Positions 17,595 through 26,627 of a stretch of DNA of 47,773 nucleotides are shown here, piece by piece; the first letter of the stretch is position 1; every line of letters begins with the position of its first letter. The translations under genes and the position numbers were made by a program. Under the pieces are notes generated by a model. The model saw only the letters and a list, made by a program, of their open reading frames with translations. It did no database searches and had not been told where the DNA came from. Source of the DNA: Gammaproteobacteria bacterium (GTDB lineage: Bacteria; Pseudomonadota; Gammaproteobacteria; Steroidobacterales; PWYM01); NCBI GenBank assembly GCA_020832005.1, contig JAFIFN010000011.1, positions 1 to 47,773 of the forward strand, written 5' to 3'.

Positions 17595-19049
17595 ATGAAG
17601 CGGCGGACCTTACTCGCAGGCTCATTGGCCGTCGCGGCGGCGGCCAGGCCGCTGGGCGCGATGGCGGCCCCTGAGCGCAGCGATGTCATCGTCATCGGCG
17701 CGGGTGTCTCGGGCCTGTACGCCGCGATGCTGCTGGCCGAGGCCGGTGCCAGCGTGCTCGTCCTCGAGGCCACGCAGCGGCCTGGCGGGCGGGTCTATAC
17801 CGCCGACCATTTCGACGGCCGGCCTGAACTCGGCGCGTCCCAGATCGGACCGATGTATGCCAGGGTGCGCGATGTGGCAAGACAGCTGGGTGTTGAGCTT
17901 GCGCCGGGTGCCAACATCAACGCGCCCTACAGCTTCATCATTGATGGGCGTCTGATAAGTGCACAGGAATGGGCGGATTCCGATCTGAACCAGACCGTGG
18001 GTGACGAACGTGAGGCACTGCCGCACACGCTGTCGGGCATGTATGTTGAGCGCCGCTCACCTTTTCGTTCATTGACGGACTGGTTGTCACCGGAGGCGCG
18101 GCAGTACGACATCTCGCTTTACCAGTGGTTGAAGCAGCAGGGCGCCTCGGATGCCGCCATCCAGCTCATCGACGACGGGCTTGTCGATCCTGGCGTGCAC
18201 GGGGTCTCGGTGCTTACGCAATTGCAGGAGGCCACCCGGTCGGCGCTCGAGGTTCAGGCCGCGACCGCGCAGCTGGGCGAAGACATGGACGTCTTCGAAC
18301 GCTTCGCGCGGACATCCTCGCGAATCGTCGGTGGCAGCTCACGATATACCGAGGCGATGGCCGAGCGCCTTGGTGACCGCGTACGCTTCGGGAAGGCGGT
18401 GGCCGCGGTTGATGCCGATGGCAGCGGCTGCGAGGTTACCTGTGCCGATGGCAGTCGATATCGCAGCGACTACGTTGTCTCTGCCGTGCCTTTTTCGGTG
18501 TTGCGCAATATTCGTCTGCGGCCATTGCTCAGCGGAGCGCAAGGCGAGGCCGTGGCGGTGATGCCGTACGGTCGGCAAAGCCAGGTGTTCATGCGGGTGA
18601 AGAAACCCTACTGGGAGGATGACGGCTTCGATGCCTCGATGTGGAGCACGGGTCCCATCACGCTGATTCGCCAGCAGATCGACCCCGATGGCTCACGTAC
18701 CCAGCTCGTGGCCCTGGGCATCGGCCGCAAGGGCACCGTGCTTGACAGGTTGCCGCCAAAAGAGCGCGGGCAGTTCGTGCTCGACCATCTCGCCGAAATA
18801 CGGCCTTCGACGAAAGGCAAGCTGGAGGTGACCGGCGTGTTCTCCTGGGAGGAGGAGGCTTTCGTGCATGGCTGTCGGCACAGCTATCGACCGGGTCAGG
18901 TCGGCAAGTATGCCGAGGCCATGATCAAGCCACACGGCCGCATCCACTTTGCCGGCGAACACACGCGCAGACTCGACGTGGGCATGGAAGCCGCCATGGA
19001 GTCCGGCGAGCGCGTGGCCTTCGAGATTCTCGAAAGAGTCATGGCATGA
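17595..19049 (+). CDS. Tat-exported flavin amine oxidase 2
   Basis: 484 residues. Twin-arginine signal MKRRTLLAGSLAVAAAA (Arg3-Arg4), FAD motif GAGVSG at 35-40, Glu58, PGGRVYTA, and C-terminal FAGEHTRRLDVGMEAAMESG. The family is the same as the oxidase at 12605 and both share the block PYWEDDGFDASMW / AYWEDDGLDPAMW, so the pair likely arose by ancient duplication and then took separate substrates or steps. The ATG at 17595 is chosen over the GTG at 17586 because GGAG lies eight bases upstream. It follows the receptor by 39 bases. Periplasmic location, and a cytochrome c gene in the same operon, raise the option that it is a dehydrogenase rather than an oxygen-using oxidase. Confidence 0.88.
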   Translation: MKRRTLLAGSLAVAAAARPLGAMAAPERSDVIVIGAGVSGLYAAMLLAEAGASVLVLEATQRPGGRVYTADHFDGRPELGASQIGPMYARVRDVARQLGVELAPGANINAPYSFIIDGRLISAQEWADSDLNQTVGDEREALPHTLSGMYVERRSPFRSLTDWLSPEARQYDISLYQWLKQQGASDAAIQLIDDGLVDPGVHGVSVLTQLQEATRSALEVQAATAQLGEDMDVFERFARTSSRIVGGSSRYTEAMAERLGDRVRFGKAVAAVDADGSGCEVTCADGSRYRSDYVVSAVPFSVLRNIRLRPLLSGAQGEAVAVMPYGRQSQVFMRVKKPYWEDDGFDASMWSTGPITLIRQQIDPDGSRTQLVALGIGRKGTVLDRLPPKERGQFVLDHLAEIRPSTKGKLEVTGVFSWEEEAFVHGCRHSYRPGQVGKYAEAMIKPHGRIHFAGEHTRRLDVGMEAAMESGERVAFEILERVMA

Positions 19050-19086
19050 GCAGTGTTCTCGACTATGGCATCTCCCGGGGTTTGAT

Positions 19087-19449
19087 ATGAGTACGGCAAC
19101 CGACACACAGGGCCGTTTTCGTGTCGCCCGGGCAGAGAAGCCGAAGATTCACGATGACCCGGCGATCGACGACCTGATGGCCATGGTGGCGTCATTGGCA
19201 GGCGAGGTGGCCGTGTTGCGTGAACGTGTGGATACTCACGAGCGCCTCGCCGCGGCCAAGGACTGTTTCTCACCAGACGAGGTCGATCGATTCACGCCGT
19301 CCGCAGAGGCCCAGGCCACCCGCGCCCGGCTGCGGACCCAGTTGGTCGAGAGCGTTTTCCGACCTCTGCTCGCACCGGAGAACCTCGAGGATCCCGGCTC
19401 TCACGCCGCTATCGTTGAGGAAATAGAACGCAGTGCAGGTGGCATGTGA
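19087..19449 (+). CDS. Small unknown protein of the oxidase cluster
   Basis: 120 residues, not recognised. There is no signal peptide or membrane helix. Residues 30-60 (DLMAMVASLAGEVAVLRERV) look like a short coiled coil, and the rest is mostly charged helix. The start at 19087 lies 37 bases after the oxidase; GGGG is seven bases upstream. Its place between an amine oxidase and a methyltransferase, in the same direction with 40-base spacing, supports a real gene and perhaps a helper of one of them. Longer upstream in-frame starts overlap the oxidase gene and lack a ribosome site. Confidence 0.65.
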   Translation: MSTATDTQGRFRVARAEKPKIHDDPAIDDLMAMVASLAGEVAVLRERVDTHERLAAAKDCFSPDEVDRFTPSAEAQATRARLRTQLVESVFRPLLAPENLEDPGSHAAIVEEIERSAGGM

Positions 19450-19489
19450 TGTTGCCTTACAGGGAAAGACTGCCCGCAAGGAGATTGCC

Positions 19490-20632
19490 ATGAGTCAGGC
19501 TCACGCCATGATGCCCGAGACGCTGCACGATGAGCGCGCGCGGCTCGCATTTATCATCGACTTGAAGGGCTGCCTGGATGTGAAAGCCAGTGTCGCCAAC
19601 GCGCAGCTGCTGGAGCGCAATGTGATGCCGAAGCTGGCGCCACGCGACGGGGATGACCCTCTGCACGCGGCGCGCAAGGCGATGGAAAAGGAACTTCCGT
19701 ATCAGAACTGGATGACGCTGATGCGCAGCGCCCAGCAGATGATGTGGGATGCCGTAGGCCGCTGCGTGGATCGCCAGTATTCTGATCTCGAATCGCGGGC
19801 CGGGGAGTACTCGGGCGATGAGCAGGTACGCTTCGATGAGAACTTCGAGGTGCCGCGCTACCTCACAGCCGTGGATACGCACCTGATGCCCGGCAGTTAC
19901 TATACCCAGCGTTCATCGAACGATGTGCGTCAGGGCGCCGTGTTCGATCTGGCCGCCGCGATCTACCATCGCGGCCAGAACGGCAACGAGCTCAACGATG
20001 TGCGGGGCCACACCATCGTATCGCACCTCTGGGAACGCTTTCCGGAGCTCGAGGCGCACAAGCTGCTGGAACTGGGCTGCACCGTGGGCCACTCGACGGC
20101 GGCGGTGGCAGGCTATTTCCCGGACGCGGAACTCCACGCCATCGACATCGGACTGCCCGTGCTGCGTTATGCGCAGGCGCGCGCCCGCTCACTTGGCATC
20201 AAGAACGTCCACTTCGCCCAGGAAAATGCCGAAACGCTGAGCTATCCGGACGCAAGCTTCGATGTGGTCTATTCGAGCGTGATGCTGCACGAGACCTCCG
20301 CCAAGGCCTTGCCCAGGATCATGAGCGAGTGCTACCGGGTGCTCAAACCCGGTGGCGTGGTGATCCACCTCGAGGTGCCGATTCGCTACGAGTCGATGTC
20401 ACTGGCCGAGAAGCTGCGCGCCGAGTACGAGACCCATTACAACAATGAACCCTTCTGGCGCGGTGCCTGTACGGCCGATCTGGTCGGTGCCCTGCGCGCG
20501 GCCGGATTCGAAGGGGTCGAGGAAGGCTATCAGCAGGCTGTGCCGAAGGCCTCCCGTGGCGCCGAGGGCTTCTCGTCGAAGCGTGGTCCGGTGTATGCCT
20601 GCTGGTATGTGGTCTCCGGTCGCAAGCCTTGA
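19490..20632 (+). CDS. Class I SAM-dependent methyltransferase with long N-terminal domain
   Basis: 380 residues. Motif I is LLELGCTVGHSTAAVAGYFP near residue 203, followed by AIDIGLPVLRYAQARA, the post-motif FDVVYSSVMLHE and YRVLKPGGVVIHLEVP. The first 190 residues are a mostly helical region rich in Met, Asp and aromatic residues that I do not recognise. AAGGAG lies seven bases before the ATG. The stop overlaps the transporter TTG start by four bases (TTGA). It is cytoplasmic, unlike the oxidases, so it probably acts before or after transport or on an intermediate. Acceptor unknown. Confidence 0.82.
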   Translation: MSQAHAMMPETLHDERARLAFIIDLKGCLDVKASVANAQLLERNVMPKLAPRDGDDPLHAARKAMEKELPYQNWMTLMRSAQQMMWDAVGRCVDRQYSDLESRAGEYSGDEQVRFDENFEVPRYLTAVDTHLMPGSYYTQRSSNDVRQGAVFDLAAAIYHRGQNGNELNDVRGHTIVSHLWERFPELEAHKLLELGCTVGHSTAAVAGYFPDAELHAIDIGLPVLRYAQARARSLGIKNVHFAQENAETLSYPDASFDVVYSSVMLHETSAKALPRIMSECYRVLKPGGVVIHLEVPIRYESMSLAEKLRAEYETHYNNEPFWRGACTADLVGALRAAGFEGVEEGYQQAVPKASRGAEGFSSKRGPVYACWYVVSGRKP

Positions 20633-22047
20633 GCACATCCGTCAGCGACAGTGCGCTGACGGCATCCGCCTCCCCACGCCCCGGGCGTTCACTGCCAGGG
20701 CTGAGCCTGGGGATGTGCCTGGGATGGGGCACCGGCACCATCGGCATTGCCATCCTGTTCAATACGGTCAACCTGCTGCTGCTGCGCTTCATGACCGATT
20801 TTCTCGGCATCGCCGCAGCCCTGGCAGGGCTGCTGCTGGCCGCCTCGAAAATCTACGATGCGCTGACAGACCCGGTGATGGGGATCATCAGCGATCGTAC
20901 GCGCTGGCGCCTGGGTCGACGGCGACCCTACCTGCTGCTGGGCGGCGTGTTGTGCGCCGCGAGCCTGCCGATCCTGTTCTGGCTGCCCTCATGGGTCACG
21001 GCAGACTGGCGCGTGGCCGTGGTCGTGTTCGCCACCTTCTTCTATGCGACGGCCTATACGGTCTTCAATGTGCCCTACCTGTCGATGGCATCGGACATGC
21101 CGTTGACCTACCACGAACGCTCCAAGCTCATGTCGTTTCGAGTCTCCTCGATCGGCATCGGGCAATTGCTTGCCGGTGTGCTCGCACCACTGCTGGTGGC
21201 GTGGTTCGGTGGTGGTCAGGCAGGCTTTGCCGCAATGTCGCTGGTGATGGGCATGCTGGTGTTGACGGCCTGCTGGACGAGCTTCTTCGCCACCGGAGAT
21301 GCACGACTGACGCCGCCGTCGGCGGCCGCACGCCGTGGTGTGGGCATCGAATGGAGTCTGCTGCGCGACAACCGGCCGTTCGCGTTGCTGCTGACCGTCA
21401 AGACGCTGCAGCTCAGCGGCATCGCCGTGCTGCAGGGCTCGCTGGCGTTTTTCGTCGTCCAGGTGCTGCAGGCCGGGGGTGGCATGCTGGCGACAATCTT
21501 CACGGTCAATACGGTGGTGATGATCGCGACCATGCCGGTGTGGCTGGCGATATCGCGACGCTACGGCAAGGTGCGCAGCTTCCAGCTGGCCGCGCTGATC
21601 TTCTTCGTGGCCTCTCTGGCGTGGTTTTTCGCCCGCCCCGGCTATCCCATGGCGCTTGTCGTCATCCAGGCGACGCTGACAGGGTTCGCCTCGGGCGGCA
21701 TGCTGCTGGTGGGCCAGTCCCTGCTTCCGGACACCATCGCCTGGGACCGCCACCACAGCGGTCTGAATCGCGAGGGCGCGTTCACCGGCTTCTACTCGAC
21801 TGCAGAAAAGATCGCCTTCGCACTGGGCCTGGCGTTCACCGGCTTGATCCTCGGCGCTGCGGGCTACGTCGAGGGCCAGGGTGATGACATCGGTGCACAG
21901 CCGGTCAGTGCCGTGCGTGCCGTCTACGCCTGTGTCGCGCTGGTGCCGGGCCTGCTGTCATTGGGCGCAGCTGCGGTTCTGATAGGCTACAAACTCGATG
22001 AAAAGACCATGCATCAAGTGGAGCAGGGCCATGCAGCACCGAAGTAA
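20629..22047 (+). CDS. GPH-type (MelB-like) MFS transporter
   Basis: 472 residues, about 12 membrane helices. The GPH family signature is clear: ASKIYDALTDPVMGIISDRT followed by RWRLGRRRPYLLLGG, and the NVPYLSMASDM motif of helix 4. Members move sugars, sulfonates or other solutes with a cation; here it probably carries the cluster substrate or product across the inner membrane. The start is TTG at 20629, overlapping the methyltransferase stop; there is no suitable ATG before the first helix, so coupling must support initiation. Its 3' end overlaps the molybdenum-subunit gene by 17 bases. Confidence 0.88.
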   Translation: MSTSVSDSALTASASPRPGRSLPGLSLGMCLGWGTGTIGIAILFNTVNLLLLRFMTDFLGIAAALAGLLLAASKIYDALTDPVMGIISDRTRWRLGRRRPYLLLGGVLCAASLPILFWLPSWVTADWRVAVVVFATFFYATAYTVFNVPYLSMASDMPLTYHERSKLMSFRVSSIGIGQLLAGVLAPLLVAWFGGGQAGFAAMSLVMGMLVLTACWTSFFATGDARLTPPSAAARRGVGIEWSLLRDNRPFALLLTVKTLQLSGIAVLQGSLAFFVVQVLQAGGGMLATIFTVNTVVMIATMPVWLAISRRYGKVRSFQLAALIFFVASLAWFFARPGYPMALVVIQATLTGFASGGMLLVGQSLLPDTIAWDRHHSGLNREGAFTGFYSTAEKIAFALGLAFTGLILGAAGYVEGQGDDIGAQPVSAVRAVYACVALVPGLLSLGAAAVLIGYKLDEKTMHQVEQGHAAPK

Positions 22048-24229
22048 AGCGCAGAAGGCCGGTGTATCGCGCCGGGGGTTTCTCCAGGGCAGTGTTGCTG
22101 CCGCCTTCCTGGTGGGTTTGCGTGTTGATGGCACGCTGATAGCCGGAGAGCGTCCGGCCGATGGGCGCTTCAGTGCCTTCCTGGAGATCACACCAGACGG
22201 GGTGATCCGCATCACCACGCCGACTACCGAGATGGGCCAGGGCATTCACACCAATCTGCCGCGCATCGTGGCTGAAGAACTCGACGCGGACTGGCAGGAT
22301 GTCGAGGTCGTGATGCCCCATGCCGACGAGGCCTTCGTCAGTCCGATCACCGGCCGCCACCGCACGGCCAGCAGCGAGTCGGTGTATATCTACTACGAGC
22401 AGCTTCGCGATGTGGGTGCGTCTGCCCGCGAGATGCTGTGCGCAGCCGCCGCCGCGCAGTGGTCCGTGGCCGCGGAGGAATGTGAAACCAGCGCCAGCGT
22501 CGTGCGCCATGTGGCCAGCGGCCGCGAGGCAAGCTTTGGCAGCCTCGCGCTGGCAGCTGCGGCACAGCCGGTACCCAGCGAGCCGCGCAAGAAACGGCCT
22601 GAAGACTTCACGCTGATCGGCAAGGCCATCGAGCGCAAGGATGTGCGCAACAAGGTCACCGGCAAAACCGTGTTCGGCATGGACGTGGCATTGTCCGACA
22701 TGCTGCACGCAGCCCTGCGCACCCCGCCCCAGGTGGGCGGCGGTGTGAAAAGCTTCGATCCCGCCTCGGTGCTCGAGCGTCGGGGCGTCGTAGCCGTCGT
22801 GGAGGTGGATGGGGGCGTTGCAGTGATTGCCGACAGTTTCTGGCGCGCGCGTCAGGCGGCCGAGGCACTGGAAGTGGAGTTCACGCCGGGCCCAGCCGAT
22901 GGCCTGGACACCGCTGCGATGCGCAAGACATTGCTTGCCGGTCTCGATGACGATGAGGCGGCCGTGCCGTTTCCGGATATCGACACCCAGGCCGTACCCC
23001 CTGCCTTCCGGCCGCTGGATCGCGCGGCGACCCTGCAGGTGCTCGCAGAGGCACAGCGCACGCTGGAACTGGAATACGAGGTGCCATATCTTGCGCACCT
23101 GACCATGGAGCCGATGGTCTGTACCGCGCAGGTCACGGAGTCGGCCTGTCGCATCTGGGCGCCGAGCCAGCAGCCCGATCGCGGCCGTGAGGCCGCAGCG
23201 CAGATCACCGGCCTGCCGCTGGAGGCCGTGCGCATGGACATCACCTTTACGGGGGGTGGCTTCGGGCGCAAGTGGGAGCTGGACTTTCTGCGCCAGGCCG
23301 TCCAGGCGGCGAAGGCGGTACCGGGACGGCCGGTGAAGCTCGCCTGGACACGCGAGCAGGACGTCCAGCACGATTTCTACCGCCCCGCCTATGTCGCGCG
23401 CACCCGCGTGGCGTTCGACGACAAGGGCATCACGGGGATGTACAGCCGCCTCGTGGGCCAGTCGATCTGGCGCTTCCAGGGTCGTCAGATGATTCCGGGC
23501 ATGGCCGATCCCACGGCTGCCGGCCTGCTGATTTACGACATCTACGATTTCCCCAACAAGTACATCGATCATGTCGATGTGCCGTGGGACATCCCGGTGG
23601 GCCTGTGGCGATCGGTCACACTTTCGCAGAACTCGTTTTTCGCCGAGTCCACGATCGACGAGGTGGCAGCAGAACTGGCGCGCGATCCCTATGAGTTCCG
23701 CCGCGAGATGCTTGCCGGTCATCCACGCATCCGCAAGGTCCTCGAGACGGCCGCGCAGCTCGCTGGCTGGGATGAACCCCTGCCTGAGGGTCACGGACGT
23801 GGTATCGCCTTAAGCCATGGCTATCAGTCGATCTGCGCGCAGGTGGCCGAAGTCTCCATCGAAAACGATCGACTGCGTGTGCACAAGCTCAGCTGCGCCT
23901 TCGACTGCGGCCAGCAGATCGACCCGGACATGATCCGGGCGCAGATGGAGGGCGGGATGGTCTACGGACTCTCCGCTGCGCTGCGCGGTGACATCAACTT
24001 CAAGGACGGCGCGGTGGTGGAGAGCAACTTCCATGATCAGCCCATACTGCGAATGGGCGAAACACCGCAGATGCTGATCGAGCTGATCGACAGTGGTGCA
24101 GCCCCAGGAGGCGCCGGAGAGGCGGCCGTGCCCCCGGTGGCGCCTGCGCTGGCCAATGCCATCTTTGCCGCCAGCGGGCGGCGGATCCGTCGTCTGCCGC
24201 TGTCAGCCAGCGGCCTGCGACTGGCCTGA
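22031..24229 (+). CDS. IorB-like molybdenum hydroxylase large subunit, Tat-exported
   Basis: 732 residues, xanthine dehydrogenase superfamily. The Tat signal GVSRRGFLQGSVAAAFLVGL (Arg14-Arg15) is followed by FLEITPDGVIRITTPTTEMG and GIHTNLPRIVAEEL, typical of isoquinoline 1-oxidoreductase beta subunits. GGGFGRKWELDFLRQAVQAA is the molybdopterin block, and GGAGEAAVPP near the end holds the catalytic glutamate. Such enzymes hydroxylate aldehydes or N-heterocycles with water as oxygen source. ATG 22031 puts the twin arginine at position 14; an in-frame ATG at 21998 gives an unusually long signal. It pairs with the 2Fe-2S gene 21 bases downstream and, by context, the cytochrome c. No separate FAD subunit is present. 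Confidence 0.9.
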   Translation: MQHRSKAQKAGVSRRGFLQGSVAAAFLVGLRVDGTLIAGERPADGRFSAFLEITPDGVIRITTPTTEMGQGIHTNLPRIVAEELDADWQDVEVVMPHADEAFVSPITGRHRTASSESVYIYYEQLRDVGASAREMLCAAAAAQWSVAAEECETSASVVRHVASGREASFGSLALAAAAQPVPSEPRKKRPEDFTLIGKAIERKDVRNKVTGKTVFGMDVALSDMLHAALRTPPQVGGGVKSFDPASVLERRGVVAVVEVDGGVAVIADSFWRARQAAEALEVEFTPGPADGLDTAAMRKTLLAGLDDDEAAVPFPDIDTQAVPPAFRPLDRAATLQVLAEAQRTLELEYEVPYLAHLTMEPMVCTAQVTESACRIWAPSQQPDRGREAAAQITGLPLEAVRMDITFTGGGFGRKWELDFLRQAVQAAKAVPGRPVKLAWTREQDVQHDFYRPAYVARTRVAFDDKGITGMYSRLVGQSIWRFQGRQMIPGMADPTAAGLLIYDIYDFPNKYIDHVDVPWDIPVGLWRSVTLSQNSFFAESTIDEVAAELARDPYEFRREMLAGHPRIRKVLETAAQLAGWDEPLPEGHGRGIALSHGYQSICAQVAEVSIENDRLRVHKLSCAFDCGQQIDPDMIRAQMEGGMVYGLSAALRGDINFKDGAVVESNFHDQPILRMGETPQMLIELIDSGAAPGGAGEAAVPPVAPALANAIFAASGRRIRRLPLSASGLRLA

Positions 24230-24250
24230 TTGACCAAAAGGCGGGAAGCA

Positions 24251-24715
24251 ATGACAGATATGACACTCAATGGTGAGGCGGTCAGCCTCGATGTCGAGGC
24301 TGACATGCCGCTGCTCTGGGCCCTGCGTGATCACCTGGGCCTGACAGGCACGAAATACGGCTGCGGTCTGGCACAGTGCGGCGCCTGCACCGTCCACATG
24401 GACGGCCACCCGATCCGCGCCTGCGTGACCCCGGTGGCCGCTGCCGAGGGTCGCAGCGTCACGACCATCGAAGGCCTGGGCGGTGATCATCCGGTGCAGG
24501 CGGCATGGATTGCGCTCAACGTGCCCCAATGCGGTTACTGCCAGTCGGGTCAGATCATGGCTGCCGTGGCATTGCTGGAACGCACGCCGGAGCCCACCGA
24601 TCGCGACATCGATCAGGCCATGCAGGGGCAGCTGTGCCGCTGCGGCACCTACCCAAGAATTCGCCAGGCGATCAAGCAGGCGGCCCGAAATCGTGTACAG
24701 GAGAAATCTGCGTGA
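24251..24715 (+). CDS. IorA-like 2Fe-2S subunit of the molybdenum hydroxylase
   Basis: 154 residues. A plant-type 2Fe-2S site uses Cys38, Cys43, Cys46 and Cys58 ([17 protein letters not shown]); the second cluster uses Cys94, Cys97, Cys129 and Cys131 ([18 protein letters not shown]). It has no export signal, so it is likely carried out bound to the Tat-targeted large subunit, as in related enzymes. It passes electrons from molybdenum to an acceptor. Its stop overlaps the GTG start of the cytochrome gene by four bases (GTGA), which ties the cytochrome to the enzyme. Confidence 0.93.
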   Translation: MTDMTLNGEAVSLDVEADMPLLWALRDHLGLTGTKYGCGLAQCGACTVHMDGHPIRACVTPVAAAEGRSVTTIEGLGGDHPVQAAWIALNVPQCGYCQSGQIMAAVALLERTPEPTDRDIDQAMQGQLCRCGTYPRIRQAIKQAARNRVQEKSA

Positions 24716-25143
24716 AGTTACTGTTCCTTGTTCTTGTTGCTACCCTGCTTGGTGCTGCCACACTGAAAGGCACGGGTGCGTCGCGCGCCGAGATGCCGGC
24801 CGAGCCGGCCTTGACGGAACGCGAGCAGATGCGTGGACGCCTGCTTTTCATGCAGTGTCGTGCATGCCACGCTGTGACCGGCGATGAAGGCGCGCGGATC
24901 GGGCCTTCGCTTGTGGGTATTTTTGGTCAGCCTGCGGCCAGCGTCGAGGGCTACGATCAGTACTCTGATCAGCTGCTAAGCGCGAAGATCGTATGGGATG
25001 ACGCCACGATGGACGAATGGATCAGGAGTCCGGCCACCATGGTGCCTGGCAATCTGATGGCCTACGGCGGTATGGCAAGTGAAGCCGATCGCCAATTGCT
25101 GGTACGCTATCTGCGCAAGATCACCGCACCGGCCACCGATTGA
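24712..25143 (+). CDS. Exported class I cytochrome c
   Basis: 143 residues. A signal peptide (about 1-24) precedes the single heme site CRACH at 49-53; Met116 in [10 protein letters not shown] is the likely axial ligand. The GTG start overlaps the stop of the 2Fe-2S subunit. Known precedent: nicotinate dehydrogenase and several IorAB-type enzymes use c-type cytochromes, and the amine oxidase NicA2 hands electrons to a cytochrome c. Here it could serve both the molybdenum enzyme and the Tat-exported amine oxidases. That link is inferred from gene order. Confidence 0.9.
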   Translation: MKLLFLVLVATLLGAATLKGTGASRAEMPAEPALTEREQMRGRLLFMQCRACHAVTGDEGARIGPSLVGIFGQPAASVEGYDQYSDQLLSAKIVWDDATMDEWIRSPATMVPGNLMAYGGMASEADRQLLVRYLRKITAPATD

Positions 25144-25163
25144 AGACATTGGAGCGGGCGTAT

Positions 25164-26555
25164 ATGACCACCACCAGTCGTCGTGAAATTTTGCTCGGGC
25201 TGGCCGCAGGCGCGGCCGTCGTTCCCCAGCTTGGCGGGGCGGTGGGTAGCGCACAGGCCGCCAGTACTGTGCCGATGGTCAAGCGTGACGGCCGGCTCAC
25301 GGTCAATCGCGAGCGCGCCTACCGGCTGATGAAGGACGCCGGGCTTGATGCCATCGTCGCCGCCGGTGAGTTCAACTCCCGCTATCTGACGAATATGCGC
25401 AGCATCTTTGCCGATATGGGCCAGGCACACACCGTCATCGGCGTGATGCCTGCCGACCCGGATGCACCGATCATCGCGATTGTGCCGGCTGGGTTCGATA
25501 TTGCCCGGCATACCCAGGCGGATCGTGAATGGCCGGAAATCGTCACCTACTCTGCGGCCGGCGCTGTGGAGTCGTATTTCGGGCGATCATCCCTGGCCCT
25601 TGATGAGGAAGTCGAGGCGCGTGCGCCACGAGCAAGGCCAGCGGCGTCTGACGTCGAGCTCAGCGCGCACGAAATTGCCTGGCAGGAGGCCTCCAGTGCC
25701 CTGCCTACCTTCACGGCTGCCAGTGCCGAGCTGGCCTTGCGGCAGGTGCTCATGGAACTGGGGCTGCAGCGCGGGCGCGTCGGCATGGATGAAGCGGCCA
25801 CAGCGGATACGCTGGTGCGTTACGGCTGGAGCAGGGACAGGCTCGTTGATGCGGGCAATCTCTTCCAGAAGCTTCGCATGGTGAAATCCGCGGTCGAGAT
25901 CGAGCGCATGCGCATCGCTGCGCGCGCCAACGCCGATGCTGCACGGGCCATGTTTGCTGCGCTTCAGCCCGGTATGACTGAAGCCGATATCCAGGCGCTG
26001 TTTTTCGCCGAGGTGGCGAGACGCGGCGGACGACCCGACATGGTCGTCACCGGCATGGTCTCGGGCCTGCGCAACGGCGAACTGGTGAAAAACGAGCCCA
26101 TGCTGGTGGACTGCGTGGGCCGGTTTGACGGCTACTGTGGCGACTTCGGTCGCACGCTGGTGTTCGGGACACCCTCATCCAATCTCGAGCACCGGATGGA
26201 TGTCCTGCGCCGACTGGTGCCCGCGATGTTCGAGCTCGTCAAGCCGGGCGTCCACTATTCTGAGCTTAGAGAACAGGGCGCGGAACTGGTGCGCAAGTTT
26301 GGTGCGCGTTTCAACGTCGGCATCGGGCCGCACTCCGTGGGCATGCAGCACACCGATGACGCCGCGCGCGACGACCTGCCCTTCAGGGTCAGAGCCGACA
26401 CCATGCTGGAAGCGGGCATGACCATCACGCTGGACATGCCGACCATCGAGCCCGGCTGGGGATCGACGCACATGGAGAGCCTTATCCTGGTCACCCCCGA
26501 TGGTGCGGAATGGCTCGATCCATATGACGATCCGCTCTACGAGTTACAGGCCTGA
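25164..26555 (+). CDS. Tat-exported M24-family metalloenzyme (Xaa-Pro peptidase / creatinase fold)
   Basis: 463 residues. The signal TTTSRREILLGLAAGAA (Arg6-Arg7) is followed by a creatinase-type N-terminal domain and the pita-bread domain from about residue 230. The metal ligands are present: Asp in LVDCVGRFDGYCGDFGR (two), His in GPHSVGMQHTD, Glu in MPTIEPGW and Glu in THMESLIL. The family includes prolidases, creatinase and ectoine hydrolase, so it may split an amide or peptide in the cluster substrate. The ATG at 25164 has GGAG upstream; the earlier TTG at 25140 seems less likely. Last gene of the operon; 72 bases separate it from a convergent unit. Confidence 0.87.
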   Translation: MTTTSRREILLGLAAGAAVVPQLGGAVGSAQAASTVPMVKRDGRLTVNRERAYRLMKDAGLDAIVAAGEFNSRYLTNMRSIFADMGQAHTVIGVMPADPDAPIIAIVPAGFDIARHTQADREWPEIVTYSAAGAVESYFGRSSLALDEEVEARAPRARPAASDVELSAHEIAWQEASSALPTFTAASAELALRQVLMELGLQRGRVGMDEAATADTLVRYGWSRDRLVDAGNLFQKLRMVKSAVEIERMRIAARANADAARAMFAALQPGMTEADIQALFFAEVARRGGRPDMVVTGMVSGLRNGELVKNEPMLVDCVGRFDGYCGDFGRTLVFGTPSSNLEHRMDVLRRLVPAMFELVKPGVHYSELREQGAELVRKFGARFNVGIGPHSVGMQHTDDAARDDLPFRVRADTMLEAGMTITLDMPTIEPGWGSTHMESLILVTPDGAEWLDPYDDPLYELQA

Positions 26556-26627
26556 ACTTAGGCCCGGCCTGACGAGAATCCAGCCGCGCTGTCGGCGTGA
26601 CGCTCAGCGTCCGTCACCGGCTGTGCT

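Noticed and set aside
26597-26617. Hairpin GTGACG...CGTCAC between the M24 gene and the convergent unit as a terminator
   Set aside because: Only six base pairs, a 9-base loop and no T-run; not enough to call.
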